Shown here piece by piece: positions 17,715 to 26,403 of a stretch of 64,000 nucleotides of DNA. Numbering within the stretch: position 1 is the stretch's first letter; each line of letters begins with the position of its first letter. The position numbers and the translations under genes were made by a program. The stretch comes from a bacterium (GTDB lineage: Bacteria > Actinomycetota > Acidimicrobiia > Acidimicrobiales > CATQHL01), in the NCBI GenBank assembly GCA_026708055.1, contig JAPOVS010000075.1:1-64000 (forward strand), read 5' to 3'. Under the pieces are notes generated by a model. That model had not been told where the DNA came from, made no database searches, and saw only the letters and a list, made by a program, of their open reading frames with translations.

Positions 17715-18475
17715 TCTCCGTCCTCGCTTCCGGGATTGGGTTGCTTGGCGAGCGCGGAGGCCATGAGGCCCGAAGGCACCGCGACGATGCCCAGGCCGAA
17801 CAACACGAGCACCATCGCTAGGAGCTTGCCGCCTACGGTCGTCGGCGCGTAGCCCTCGGCGCCGGAGGTCATGGAGGCCACCGCCCAATAGGTGCATTCG
17901 AAGATGTTGCCGTAGTGGGGATTCACCTCGTGCTCGAACTCGTAGATGCCGTAGGAGGCGAGAAAGGTCAGCACCGCGGTGGCGCCCATATAGATGGTCA
18001 GCTCGTCGCGGATGTCGGTGAACGCCGCCTTGAAGCGGTCGATGGCGCTGCTGAGCCGCACCAGCTTGAGGACGCGCACGGCCCGCAGGATCCGCAGAAT
18101 CTTGACTGAGCGAAGCCCCACGAGGCCCGGAGCCCCTGCCAGCACGGCCAGCAGGTCCACCAGCCCGAAGAACGAGAACATGTATCTGCGCCGCGGCCGA
18201 GCGGCGACCAGCCGAGCCGCGTACTCCAGGCAGAACACCACCCAGATCGCCAAATCCGCCGTCCGGAGCCAATGGAAGGCAGTCGAGGAGCGATCGACAG
18301 TGGTCTCGGCCACCAGAACTCCGATGGAGGCCAGGACCACCAGCGCCAGCCCGCCCTCGACGAGGCGCCCGCGGCGCGTGGCGATGTCGAACGGATCCCG
18401 GAGAATCCGCCCGGACATCAAGCCGGATCCCCAGGCGCCTGCACGGCGCGCCAAAGTAGCAGGGGGTTGTGACAC
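17711..18475 (-). CDS. Voltage-gated-type cation channel with atypical selectivity filter
   Basis: A 254-residue membrane protein with the six-segment layout of small ion-transport-family channels. An S4-like basic helix (RSVKILRILRAVRVLKLVRL) is followed by S5, a pore loop and S6 (MVLVLFGLGIVAVPSGLMAS). S6 resembles prokaryotic potassium channels. The pore loop reads ASMTSGAEGYAPTTVGGK, where potassium channels have TVGYGD between a Thr run and the Pro-Thr/Gly-Gly turn, so ion selectivity is uncertain. It is co-transcribed with the broken exonuclease by a 4-base ATGA overlap. Confidence 0.8.
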   Translation of the reverse strand: MSQPPATLARRAGAWGSGLMSGRILRDPFDIATRRGRLVEGGLALVVLASIGVLVAETTVDRSSTAFHWLRTADLAIWVVFCLEYAARLVAARPRRRYMFSFFGLVDLLAVLAGAPGLVGLRSVKILRILRAVRVLKLVRLSSAIDRFKAAFTDIRDELTIYMGATAVLTFLASYGIYEFEHEVNPHYGNIFECTYWAVASMTSGAEGYAPTTVGGKLLAMVLVLFGLGIVAVPSGLMASALAKQPNPGSEDGE

Positions 18476-18952
18476 TCCTCTGGGCGAAAGCGCCCCAGGG
18501 AGACGGGCACACAGATCAGTCCGACGACAGAACCTTGCGTGAATTGCTGGCGTTGTGCGCGAGCAGACTGCTCAAGAATGCCGCGGACGCCCCGAGCCGA
18601 ATGTCATTCAGGGGAAGGCATTTCCCGGACCCCGTCCCGGTGCCTGCCCCAAACTCAATCCGGTGTCGGGGTCCGGGACTCGATCACGCGATCGGCGTGG
18701 ACCGTGGATCATTCAGCAGTCTCGGTGGGCACGTCCTGGCTTCGGCGGCCGACAGCAGCAGGTGCACTGACGAGCCGCGGTGCCTGCGATCGGTCCGCCC
18801 GCCCGGCAATGTCCACCGCCGACCGGGCCTTTCTCCCCTCGGATTCCCCAAGACTGTCACACCACTCGTGTAGGTTGCACACAGGCGCTGACCGGGAGAT
18901 TTCCGCAGTTCCCCTTGGTCGGCCGGCACTTCGGGACCGTCTGGGAGGCAGC
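18476..18952. other. Divergent intergenic region between channel and methyltransferase genes
   Basis: No gene is supported in these 477 bases. Open frames on both strands are GC shadows. A small hairpin (CTGGGCG, loop AAAG, CGCCCCAG) lies at about 18483-18498, just upstream of the channel start. The methyltransferase ribosome-binding site GGGAGG is at 18943-18948. No clear -35/-10 pair was found. Confidence 0.3.
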
Positions 18953-20755
18953 GTGAGCACACCGGCGAAGCGCGGGAGCACCGCTACGTCCACCTTCGGG
19001 GTGGGTCGGCGGGAGGCGCATGACTCCTCCGCCTTCTACAGCCGCTTCCCCGTGCCGGAGACCAGCGAGGATGCAGACATCGCCCGTCCCAGCTGCGTCG
19101 ACCGGCTCTGGGTGGGCGACGCCCGCGACATGGACCGCTACGGCGACATCGCCGACTCTTCGGTGGCGCTGGTCGTCACCTCCCCGCCGTACTACGCCGG
19201 CAAGGAGTACGAGGAGGCCGTCGGCGAAGGCCACATTCCCGCCAGCTACCTGGACTACCTGGAGATGCTGCACGACGTCTTCGCGGAGTGCGTGCGCAAG
19301 CTGGAGCCCGGCGGGCGGATCGCCGTCAACGTCGCCAACCTGGGGCGCAAGCCGTACCGGTCGCTGTCCGCCGACGTGATCGACATCCTGCAGAACCGCC
19401 TCAAGCTGTTGCTGCGCGGCGAGGTCATCTGGCAGAAGGCCCGCGGCTCCACCGGCAGTTGCGCCTGGGGCTCGTTCCAGCGGCCGGGCTCGCCCGCCCT
19501 GCGAGACCTCACCGAGCGCGTGGTCATCGCCTCGAAAGGCCGCTTCGACCGAGCAAGATCGCTTGACGCGCGAGCAGCCGCCGGCCTGCCCGCCACGGGC
19601 TCGGCCACGGCCGACGAGTTCATGGAGGCAACGACCGACGTATGGGAGATTCGGCCGGCCTCGGCGACGCGGGTCGGGCACCCCGCTCCGTTTCCCATCG
19701 AGTTGCCGCAACGGCTGATGGATCTGTACACGTACCGTGGCGACCTCGTCCTGGATCCGTTCATGGGCGCGGGGACGACAGCGGTCGCCGCCGTGCGGAC
19801 CGGTCGCCACTATGTCGGCTTTGAGACCGACGCCGGCTACGTCACCCTGGCCGAGCAGCGCGTCGAGACCGAGCGGGCGTGCGGTGGGAAGCATGATGGG
19901 TTCCGGCGCTGGGAGGTATCGATCCCGGCGAAGTCCGAACCACCCCACCCCAGCGACACGGATCCGCAGATTCGGGCGCTGGCCGAGGGGCGGAGCGCGA
20001 CTCAGATCGCGCGTCTCCTGATTCGGGAATCCGGTTTCAGGGACATTCGACGACATGTGAGTTGTGGTAATAACGTTACAATTACTTACACTGCAATAGA
20101 TGAACGACATACTCGCTGGCGCTTCGACGTATCTGGAGGATTCACTCAGGTGTCCCAATCTGGACTGGGCCCGCATGAGTCGCTGTGGAAGGCGATAGGG
20201 AAGTCGACCATGCTGCATGTGGCCAATCCCGCGCCCCTGGTTCTCCTGACCACCGCCCTGCCGCCGGTCGGAAGCGCCGGCAGTGAAGCACTGGCGGCCG
20301 TGACCGGTCTCGGCCGGCCGGTCGCGGCGGTCATCGACTTGGGCGAGCCGGGCGGGATCAAGCGCCTCGCCGCCCTAGCGAGGGGCGACCCCGAGGCGAT
20401 GAGTGACCTGATCGACTGGGAGCGGAAACGCCCTCGAGTCGCCTTCGCCCAGATCTACCGACCCGGTGATCCGGGCCGGGTGCTGATCGCGGACGACGAG
20501 GAGAGCATCGGTCAGGCAATTGCGCTGCACGTCATTGCGAGGACATCGCCGCGCGAACTCGGCTCGAGCATCGGCGAGATCCGCGGAGCGCTTCTGGAGC
20601 GCCGTTGGGCGGACGCCGTGGTCGCCTGGATGGGTGCCACCGGCCACGTCGTCGACTGCTACCCCGATGAGCCGGTCTGGGGATCCGCCCCTGACGACCG
20701 GCCGATCGAATTCGAACTCCAATTCACGCCACTGTTCGAAGAGGCAGGTGGCTGA
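18953..20755 (+). CDS. Site-specific DNA methyltransferase with fused C-terminal domain
   Basis: A 600-residue enzyme with the motif order of beta-class amino-methyltransferases: catalytic TSPPYY at about residues 79-84, then the SAM site DPFMGAGTTAVAA. This order is typical of N4-cytosine or N6-adenine modification. Residues beyond about 300 form an extra domain (WRFDVSGGFT, GLGPHESLWKAIGKS) that could help recognition or be nuclease-like. GTG 18953 is chosen because GGGAGG ends four bases upstream; the longer frame to 18539 lacks a site. An AT-rich patch at about 20050-20110 marks the junction of the two parts. It overlaps the next gene by eight bases, as expected for a modification/restriction pair. 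Confidence 0.85.
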   Translation: MSTPAKRGSTATSTFGVGRREAHDSSAFYSRFPVPETSEDADIARPSCVDRLWVGDARDMDRYGDIADSSVALVVTSPPYYAGKEYEEAVGEGHIPASYLDYLEMLHDVFAECVRKLEPGGRIAVNVANLGRKPYRSLSADVIDILQNRLKLLLRGEVIWQKARGSTGSCAWGSFQRPGSPALRDLTERVVIASKGRFDRARSLDARAAAGLPATGSATADEFMEATTDVWEIRPASATRVGHPAPFPIELPQRLMDLYTYRGDLVLDPFMGAGTTAVAAVRTGRHYVGFETDAGYVTLAEQRVETERACGGKHDGFRRWEVSIPAKSEPPHPSDTDPQIRALAEGRSATQIARLLIRESGFRDIRRHVSCGNNVTITYTAIDERHTRWRFDVSGGFTQVSQSGLGPHESLWKAIGKSTMLHVANPAPLVLLTTALPPVGSAGSEALAAVTGLGRPVAAVIDLGEPGGIKRLAALARGDPEAMSDLIDWERKRPRVAFAQIYRPGDPGRVLIADDEESIGQAIALHVIARTSPRELGSSIGEIRGALLERRWADAVVAWMGATGHVVDCYPDEPVWGSAPDDRPIEFELQFTPLFEEAGG

Positions 20756-21815
20756 CGACCGGACCACCATCACCGAGTTGGCAACCGGACTGGGAACGAC
20801 CGGTGCCGACTCGCTGCAGGAGACGATGGCCGAACGTCCCGGCAACCTGGCCATCAGCGACGAGTCCTGGGAGCGACTCGAGCGGATCCTTGCAGTCGGA
20901 AAGTACTCGGCCATGGCTCTGGCGGCGTTCGCCAACGGGGCATTCTTCGCCCGCCACCCGGCGGGGCTCGACGGGCGGGCGCCGCGGCTGATCGAGTGGA
21001 GCGGCGACAGGCGCATCCCCGGCGACCAGGCCGTCCCGGCCGACCTGCTGATCGACCGGGTCTACATGGTCAGTTGCAAGTACCTGTCGCAGATCCTGCA
21101 CAACACGGCCCCAGCGCGGCTCTTCGACGAAATCCTCGCCCCCTCATCACAGGCGAGACACCCCGACTGGTTCGCCACGGTGGCGTCCCGGGAGCACCTG
21201 GCGCTCTACCGCAACGCGATAAAGCTGCTCGGCCTCGACGGCATGCCGGACACGCCCGGTTGGCTGGACGCGGCGCAGCGGAGGCGGCTCCGGGACGCCT
21301 TCCGAGAACACGGCAGCCGGGGGATGCCCGGCGAACTCCGCGCGCCGTACGACGCCCTCATCACCGCCGTGAGCAAACAGTCAGCCGAGCGCTGGCAGGA
21401 GGCGCTGCGAGAGCCCGCCCAGCAGGAGCGCATGCTGTGGCGGTTGCTGCGCACGTACTCGGCCACCTACTACATCCTGGGCATCGACCGGCGGCGGACG
21501 ATGCGGCTGCGGGTGATGACGCCCTGGGAGTGGCGGCAGGCGTTCGAGTTCCGGTCGTTCGCGGCAGCACCCGACGGTCGCGGCCAGCCGCGGGTCAACT
21601 GGACGGCCCGCTATCGGGACCGGCCGAGCGGGGAGCGCCGCGAGGTGCGCGGGCATGTGGAGATCCGCTGGAGCCATCGGCCCTTCTGCGGCCCGCCGGA
21701 GGCGAAGATCTACCTGGACACCCACCACGACGAGGTGCCGGGCTACGTCCCGCTGGACGGGCGCGGCCGCGGCCCCGGACACGAGCAACTGAGCTTCCCG
21801 CTGAACGGCGGCTGA
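20748..21815 (+). CDS. Probable restriction endonuclease or other partner of the upstream methyltransferase
   Basis: A 355-residue soluble protein whose GTG start overlaps the methyltransferase by eight bases (GAAGAGG just upstream), implying coupled translation. Conserved-looking blocks are VSCKYLSQILHNTAPARLFD near residue 105, WSHRPFCGPPEAKIYLDTHH near 320 and a C-terminal DEVPGYVPL. I do not recognise a named endonuclease family. Lys, Asp and Glu residues are present, but no complete PD-(D/E)XK motif can be assigned with confidence. The restriction role is inferred from position directly after a solitary methyltransferase. Confidence 0.6.
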   Translation: MADDRTTITELATGLGTTGADSLQETMAERPGNLAISDESWERLERILAVGKYSAMALAAFANGAFFARHPAGLDGRAPRLIEWSGDRRIPGDQAVPADLLIDRVYMVSCKYLSQILHNTAPARLFDEILAPSSQARHPDWFATVASREHLALYRNAIKLLGLDGMPDTPGWLDAAQRRRLRDAFREHGSRGMPGELRAPYDALITAVSKQSAERWQEALREPAQQERMLWRLLRTYSATYYILGIDRRRTMRLRVMTPWEWRQAFEFRSFAAAPDGRGQPRVNWTARYRDRPSGERREVRGHVEIRWSHRPFCGPPEAKIYLDTHHDEVPGYVPLDGRGRGPGHEQLSFPLNGG

Positions 21816-21956
21816 GCGGGCGAAAATGTCGCGCGGCGCGGCGGGTCGGTCGCGTCGACACGCCAGCGCAGGGCCCGTCCCGAACCCCGATCCGGGATCA
21901 GAATCCACCACCGAGGGGCACCGAACCTCTTCTTCCGCTGACCGGTGTCCAGTCGC

Positions 21957-22697
21957 CTACGGGCAGGCGGTGCGCTGGGGCAGTTCCGCGACCTGCGCCA
22001 AGAGGCCCCGGACCTCGACGGCGCGCACGGCGTAGCCCACGTCCTCCCGGAACCGCGACGTGGCGAAGACCATGCCCACGACGGTGCCGCCCGCATCCAA
22101 CACCGCGGCCCCGGAGTCGCCGTAGGCACCGTCGAAGCTCAGTTCGAGAGCGCGGCGGCTGGCCCGGCTCGCGAGGTAGATGTCGTCGATGTTGGCCCGA
22201 ATCCGGCGGGTCACTCGAACCGGCTTCGCCACGAACTCGCCCTCCTCGGGCGCTGTCGCCACGGCACCGGTGCTCCCGGGCGAGGCCAACTCCGGCTCGT
22301 CGCCGTCAGCGAGCGCGACCGGTTCGGCGCCGAGCCCCGGCACCCGCACAGCGGCGATGTCCTGCACCGGATCCAGCGCCACCACGAAGCCGTTCCGGCT
22401 ACGCCCGGTGCTGTCCGTGACCGCCACCTGGCGGCGCCCCGCCACAGGGTGGGCCGCGGTCACGACCAGATCGTCCGCCACGGCGAACCCGCTGGCGACA
22501 GACCGACCGCCACAACCGGTCGACGTCACCGACACGAACGACCCGACCGGCGGCGCCTCCCCGAGCACCCCCCACAGCGTCAACCCCAACGCCAGCCCCA
22601 CAGCAGCCACCACCGCCCACCGTGCCGTTCGCAGGCGCTCTCGATCACCCCCTTCATCCCCGACGACGGCGGTCGCCGCTCCCGCTTCGTCGAACAT
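21957..22697 (-). CDS. Membrane-anchored trypsin-like serine protease
   Basis: A 246-residue protein with a short cytosolic N-terminus, one membrane segment (WAVVAAVGLALGLTLWGVL) and an extracytoplasmic trypsin-like domain. The catalytic triad can be seen: His in VVTAAHPV, Asp in LDPVQDIAAV and Ser in YGDSGAAV. It resembles the protease part of MarP-type actinobacterial proteases, which respond to acid or oxidative stress, but it lacks their multi-helix N-terminal domain. Two adjacent starts exist (GTG 22700 and ATG 22697). ATG is preferred because it lies seven bases after a TAGGGT -10 box. No operon partner was seen. Confidence 0.85.
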   Translation of the reverse strand: MFDEAGAATAVVGDEGGDRERLRTARWAVVAAVGLALGLTLWGVLGEAPPVGSFVSVTSTGCGGRSVASGFAVADDLVVTAAHPVAGRRQVAVTDSTGRSRNGFVVALDPVQDIAAVRVPGLGAEPVALADGDEPELASPGSTGAVATAPEEGEFVAKPVRVTRRIRANIDDIYLASRASRRALELSFDGAYGDSGAAVLDAGGTVVGMVFATSRFREDVGYAVRAVEVRGLLAQVAELPQRTACP

Positions 22698-22704
22698 CAC
22701 AGTT

Positions 22705-22710
22705 ACCCTA
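22705..22710 (-). promoter_or_regulatory. Likely leaderless -10 box of the serine protease gene
   Basis: TAGGGT on the minus strand is followed by AACTGTG and then ATG 22697, the spacing of a leaderless transcript. An overlapping TAAATA is also present. The surrounding 40 bases are AT-richer than the genes on either side. Confidence 0.45.
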
Positions 22711-22895
22711 TTTAGTGCTTAAGGATCCGTTTGCACCACCCATCGTGGACGACAAGATGACAGCCGTGGGCACATCACCCTGCTGCGGTCGCGAACCCCG
22801 AACCGACTTCGCCGGATGAACGGCGTGATTGCTGTCCTCGGCTGGAGCCACCGGCCTGTCTACGATGAACTATGAGGCGAGCAGGAGGTTGGGCC

Positions 22896-23600
22896 GTGAG
22901 CGACCCTCGGTTCGGCAGGCGCCTATACACAGTGACCGGAGCTGCCCGCTACGTCGGTATGCCCCCTTCGACATTGGAGACGTGGGCACGCGGCTACGAG
23001 AGGCGACCTCAGGGGCGGCCGGTCGTCAGGCAAGGCCCTGTGATCACCTCGCTGGGGACAGCCGACGGTGACCGGCGGACAATCCCCTTCATCGGGCTCG
23101 TGGAAGCCGCCGTCGTACAGGCATTCCGACAGACCGGCCTTCCCCTGCAGCGGATCCGCCGGGCTCTCGAGGTCTTGGTCAACCAAGGTGAACTCGAACA
23201 TGCGCTGGCCTCGACGAAGCTCTTCAGCGACGGCGCAAACGTCCTGTACGACTACGCCGCCAGCGAGAACGACCTCCAGTTGCGTCTGTTGACTGTGGTG
23301 AGTTCGGGCCAGCGGGTCTTCCACGAGGTCATCCAGCAGTACTTGACGCGCATCACCTTCGGCGACGACTGGGCCACCGAACTGATCCTGCCTGTCACGG
23401 AGCGCCCGTTGCTTCGGGTGGTTGCCGACGTGGCAGGAGGTGACCCGGTGTTCATGCACGGGGGTGCCCCACTCTCAGCCGTGCACTCACGGATCGCGGG
23501 AGGCGAGCCCATGGAATCGGTCGCCGCCGACTACGAGGTTCCGATCGACGACATCGCCGAATCCCTCCATGCGATCTGGCCCAAAGCAAGAGCAGCCTGA
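22896..23600 (+). CDS. DUF433-containing antitoxin (VapB45-like)
   Basis: A 234-residue protein. The N-terminus (YTVTGAARYVGMPPSTLETWARG) looks like a MerR-type helix-turn-helix. The C-terminus (GGDPVFMHGGAPLSAVHSRI, then SVAADYEVPIDDI) is a DUF433 domain. Two-domain proteins of this type pair with PIN-like toxins of the VapC45 group. GTG 22896 is chosen for its strong AGGAGG seven bases upstream; the ATG 24 bases earlier (22872) follows a TACGAT -10-like box and is an alternative. The 3' end overlaps the start of the damaged toxin gene by 32 bases. Expected role: toxin neutralisation and autorepression. Confidence 0.75.
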   Translation: MSDPRFGRRLYTVTGAARYVGMPPSTLETWARGYERRPQGRPVVRQGPVITSLGTADGDRRTIPFIGLVEAAVVQAFRQTGLPLQRIRRALEVLVNQGELEHALASTKLFSDGANVLYDYAASENDLQLRLLTVVSSGQRVFHEVIQQYLTRITFGDDWATELILPVTERPLLRVVADVAGGDPVFMHGGAPLSAVHSRIAGGEPMESVAADYEVPIDDIAESLHAIWPKARAA

Positions 23601-23990
23601 TCCGAATAAGCCGGTCTTCTTCCTCGACCGCGGTTGGGGCGGCACATGATCGCTGACGCGATACGCGCGAAGGGCTACGAGGCATGGGCCATGGCCGACG
23701 TGTACACCGACGGTCGAGATCTGCGCCTCCCGGACTCCGACTGGATACGGCGCGCAGGCCGAGAGGGCTGGGTCGCAATCAGCAAGGACAACCAGATTCC
23801 GCGCGACCATGCAGACACGCTGAACGCCACCACCCTCCGGCTGTTCCTGATTCCCAACTCCAACATGACAGGCACCGAGATCGTCAGGCGACTGATGGAC
23901 AATTGGGACGCCATCCTTCGCGGCACAGAAACCAGCGGCCCGTACGCCTACGCGATCCTGCCCGACCGGTTGGAGAAGCGCTGGCCGTAG
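23569..23990 (+). pseudogene. PIN-like toxin (VapC45-like) with a frameshift
   Basis: From ATG 23569 the frame reads NKPVFFLDRGWGGT and stops at TGA 23647. The expected family start (FFLDRGLGRHMIADALR) resumes in another frame at 23634 (LGRHMIADAIRAKGYEAW) and continues cleanly to TAG 23990. One missing base around 23632-23636 explains the break. The downstream half keeps PIN-like features (DSDWIRRAGREGWVAISKDN). Without a complete N-terminal acidic motif linked to the rest, the ribonuclease should be inactive. The antitoxin upstream is intact. A sequencing or assembly error is the main alternative. Confidence 0.75.
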
Positions 23991-24232
23991 CGACTGAGAA
24001 TCGAACGGGTTCCAGGCGGGTGGTCGATCCATCGCACTCCTCCCGGCCGTCCCGGCACCGGTGAGCGACGAAACGACACTGTCATCCGGCCGTCGCCGGC
24101 CACCGACTGGCACCGTCGGGGCGTCGCCGGTTACGCCGATCCACTGACCTCGGCACCGTCAGAGATCGAGGACGGTCCGGCGACACAGTGAACGCCTGAC
24201 CGCGATCGGTCGGTGATTCGAGGCCGTTGGTT

Positions 24233-24262
24233 CGTCATACGATATATAGTCTTCGTATGACG
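24233..24262 (+). promoter_or_regulatory. Leaderless promoter and operator of the RHH-MazF module
   Basis: A perfect 9-base inverted repeat, CGTCATACG at 24233-24241 and CGTATGACG at 24254-24262, flanks TATAGT (24245-24250). That -10 box lies six bases before ATG 24257. The repeat overlaps both promoter and start codon, as expected for a site bound by the ribbon-helix-helix antitoxin for autorepression. Confidence 0.7.
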
Positions 24263-24511
24263 CTAATGCTCAGTTTCCGGACCGACGAGGAGCAGGTCGC
24301 CGGGGCCACCCGCTGGGCGGCAACCCTCGGCATCGACCGGTCAGAGCTCCTGCGTGAGGCACTCCGTCGGCACCTCCAGCAACTGGAGGCGGACCAGGAC
24401 GTTCTGATCTACGAGGAGACGCCCTTGACGGAGGACGAGTTGGCCCTCGAAGAGATCGCCTACTGGCACCCGAACGAAGACTGGAGCGACTGGGCCGATG
24501 CAACGGGGTGA
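24257..24511 (+). CDS. Ribbon-helix-helix antitoxin of a MazEF-type module
   Basis: An 84-residue protein. The N-terminal half (MLSFRTDEEQVAGATRWAATL then IDRSELLREALRRHL) is a typical ribbon-helix-helix DNA-binding fold. The acidic C-terminal tail (YEETPLTEDELALEEIAYWH) would wrap the toxin. The ATG lies six bases after a -10 box and inside the operator repeat, so the transcript is probably leaderless. It overlaps the toxin gene by 14 bases, securing coupled expression. The longer frame upstream to 24227 is discounted because it crosses the promoter. Confidence 0.85.
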   Translation: MTLMLSFRTDEEQVAGATRWAATLGIDRSELLREALRRHLQQLEADQDVLIYEETPLTEDELALEEIAYWHPNEDWSDWADATG

Positions 24512-24806
24512 GATTTGGTTCGCCCGCACACCCGGCGGAGATCGGCCCGTTCTGGTGCTCACCCGTGACCCAGTCGCCGACCGGATCGGCGCGGTGGTAT
24601 CCGCCGCTCTGACGCGCACGCAGCGGGGAACCGCCGCCGAGTTGACGCTGACGACACGCCGCGACGGCGTGCCGCGGGACTGTGTCGTCAACTTCGACAC
24701 CATCTACACGATCCGACGAGATCACTTTCGCCGCCGTGTCACGACACTCTCGCCGGGACGCATGGCCGATGCTTGCCGGGCACTCATGGCAGCCACCGGC
24801 TGCTGA
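24498..24806 (+). CDS. mazF: MazF/PemK-family endoribonuclease toxin
   Basis: A 102-residue toxin beginning MQRGEIWFARTPGGDRPVLVLTRD, the N-terminal signature of MazF/PemK (RGEIW, then RPVLV). The family cuts mRNA at short specific sequences. Conserved features include the TRTQRGTAAELTL strand and the VNFDTIYTI segment, where MazF carries its Asn/Asp-rich dimer and substrate region. The length is normal and no lesion is seen, so this module looks functional, unlike several neighbours. It overlaps its antitoxin gene by 14 bases. Confidence 0.88.
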   Translation: MQRGEIWFARTPGGDRPVLVLTRDPVADRIGAVVSAALTRTQRGTAAELTLTTRRDGVPRDCVVNFDTIYTIRRDHFRRRVTTLSPGRMADACRALMAATGC

Positions 24807-24843
24807 GATTGGCTGAAGCGCCCGGGGTTTGCAATCGGAAGTA

Positions 24844-24872
24844 TTGCACATATATTGAAACCTCACTAATAG
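24844..24872 (+). promoter_or_regulatory. Sigma-70-like promoter
   Basis: TTGCAC (24844-24849), a 17-base spacer and TAATAG (24867-24872) lie in an AT-rich pocket just after mazF. They should drive the small membrane protein at 24923, with a leader of about 45 bases. Confidence 0.55.
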
Positions 24873-24922
24873 TGTGACCAGTCATCCAGGTGACGGTCGA
24901 CTCATTCAGGAGGTGGAGTGCT

Positions 24923-25291
24923 GTGGCGCAGCCAGCGATGATCGCGATGTTTGCGTGGTTCGGACTTGCGAGTTTCGGCCTGGGGCTGCTCGTCCCGGTC
25001 ATGAGGAACGGCTGGTACCGCCGAAGATTGGAGCGCGGGCGGGCCGGCCGCGGCGTGGCCGGGGCCGTCACCAGGGATGACATCCGCGGGGAGTTGTGCC
25101 GCGATCCGATGGCCATGAGCATGTTCATGGACGACGACACTCCGGAGGACGTTCAGCGGTACCTGTTCTTGGAAGCCGAGCGCAGGGCGATCCTGCGAAA
25201 GCGCAAGCAACTCGCCGACAACGAGAACGACTTCTTCGCCCCACCCCGCCGCCCCGGCCCCGATCCGGGCTTCAGCGGCTGCCGAAGCTAG
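24923..25291 (+). CDS. Small single-pass membrane protein of unknown function
   Basis: A 122-residue product. It has an N-terminal membrane segment (MIAMFAWFGLASFGLGLLV) followed by a basic cluster (RRRLERGRAGR) and a charged, helical cytosolic tail. GTG 24923 is preceded at six bases by AGGAGGTGG, a near-perfect ribosome-binding site, so it is preferred over GTG 24890 in the same frame. It has its own promoter and no clear partner. Nothing in the tail identifies a role. Confidence 0.65.
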   Translation: MAQPAMIAMFAWFGLASFGLGLLVPVMRNGWYRRRLERGRAGRGVAGAVTRDDIRGELCRDPMAMSMFMDDDTPEDVQRYLFLEAERRAILRKRKQLADNENDFFAPPRRPGPDPGFSGCRS

Positions 25292-25437
25292 CTGACCTGG
25301 GGATTCGCTATCGGACCGGCGGAGCTGCCCTTCATTCGCCCGCAAATGCCCTCCTGAACGGCAGGTAGTTGGAAGGCGGGCACCGGATGCCGGCCGCTAG
25401 CTTGTGGCGGATTCCGTCGCCCATCCGGGGGAGAGCC

Positions 25438-26403
25438 ATGCGATCCGGCCCGATCGACATCCACGCGCACGTCCTGCCCGAGAACTGCCTCGCCATCCCC
25501 ACCGCCACCGGTGAACTGCAGCTGCGCGAGGTGAACGGCGAACTGCACTTGGGGAACCTGTCGCTGTCGATCCGGACGGTGACGATGTACGACATGGACA
25601 TGATCCTGGCCGACATGGACACCTACGGGCTGGCGGTGCGGGCCATGTCGCCGCCGCCGTTCACGTTCGCCCTCGACGCCCCCGCCGACCGGGCCGCCGC
25701 CTTCGTGACCTCGGTGAACGACGGGCTCGTGGCGATGTGCGAGCAGGCGCCCGACCGGCTGCGGGGGCTGGGGTCGCTGCCGCTGGCCGACCTGGACGCC
25801 GCCATGGTGGAGTTGCGGCGCTTGGCGGAGATCGACTGGGTGCGCGGCGTCACGGTGCCGCCGCTGGTGTGCGGCGTCTCCTTCGAGGCCGACCCGCTGC
25901 GCAGCGTCCTCATCGAGGCCCACCGGCTGGGGATGTGCATGATCGTGCACCCGATGCAGCTCCCCGGCCCCGGACTGGGGCACCACTACCTCATCAACCT
26001 GTTGGGCAACCCCACCGAGACGGCGGCGGCCATCGGGGCGGTGATCCTCTCGGGACTCGCCGACGAGCTCGACGGGCTGCGGCTGGCGTTCCTGCACGGC
26101 GCCGGCTGCGCGCCCGGCGTGCTGGGACGATGGGATCACGGTTGGGGCGCCCGCCCCGACGTGTCCGCCGACTGCACCCGGCCACCCAGCGAGGTGTTCC
26201 GGGACCGCATCTGGGCAGACAACCTCACCCACAGCGCCGACCACCTCCGCTTCCTGGCCTCGGTGGCCGGCGCCGAGCGCTTGGCCCTCGGCTCTGACTA
26301 CCCGTTCGACATGGCCGCCAAAGACCCGGTCGGCGCGGCTGAGGCCGCTGGCCTCGACGTGGAGCAACTCACGCGCAACGCCCTGCGGTTCCTGGGCTAT
26401 TGA
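25438..26403 (+). CDS. Amidohydrolase-family metal-dependent hydrolase (ACMSD-like)
   Basis: A 321-residue TIM-barrel hydrolase of the amidohydrolase_2 type. Metal-binding residues are visible in order: DIHAHV at residues 6-11 (HxH), IVHPMQ in the middle, FLHGAG, and GSDYPF with the C-terminal Asp. This pattern matches aminocarboxymuconate-semialdehyde decarboxylase relatives, which perform non-oxidative decarboxylation or hydrolysis of aromatic-derived acids. ATG 25438 has a GGGGGAG site. It overlaps the MFS transporter by 4 bases (TTGA), suggesting uptake and breakdown of one substrate, which is not identifiable here. Confidence 0.85.
   Translation: MRSGPIDIHAHVLPENCLAIPTATGELQLREVNGELHLGNLSLSIRTVTMYDMDMILADMDTYGLAVRAMSPPPFTFALDAPADRAAAFVTSVNDGLVAMCEQAPDRLRGLGSLPLADLDAAMVELRRLAEIDWVRGVTVPPLVCGVSFEADPLRSVLIEAHRLGMCMIVHPMQLPGPGLGHHYLINLLGNPTETAAAIGAVILSGLADELDGLRLAFLHGAGCAPGVLGRWDHGWGARPDVSADCTRPPSEVFRDRIWADNLTHSADHLRFLASVAGAERLALGSDYPFDMAAKDPVGAAEAAGLDVEQLTRNALRFLGY

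Noticed and set aside
18479-18498. Hairpin CTGGGCG-AAAG-CGCCCCAG as a terminator
   Set aside because: It lies upstream of both neighbouring genes and has no T-run, so it cannot end either transcript.
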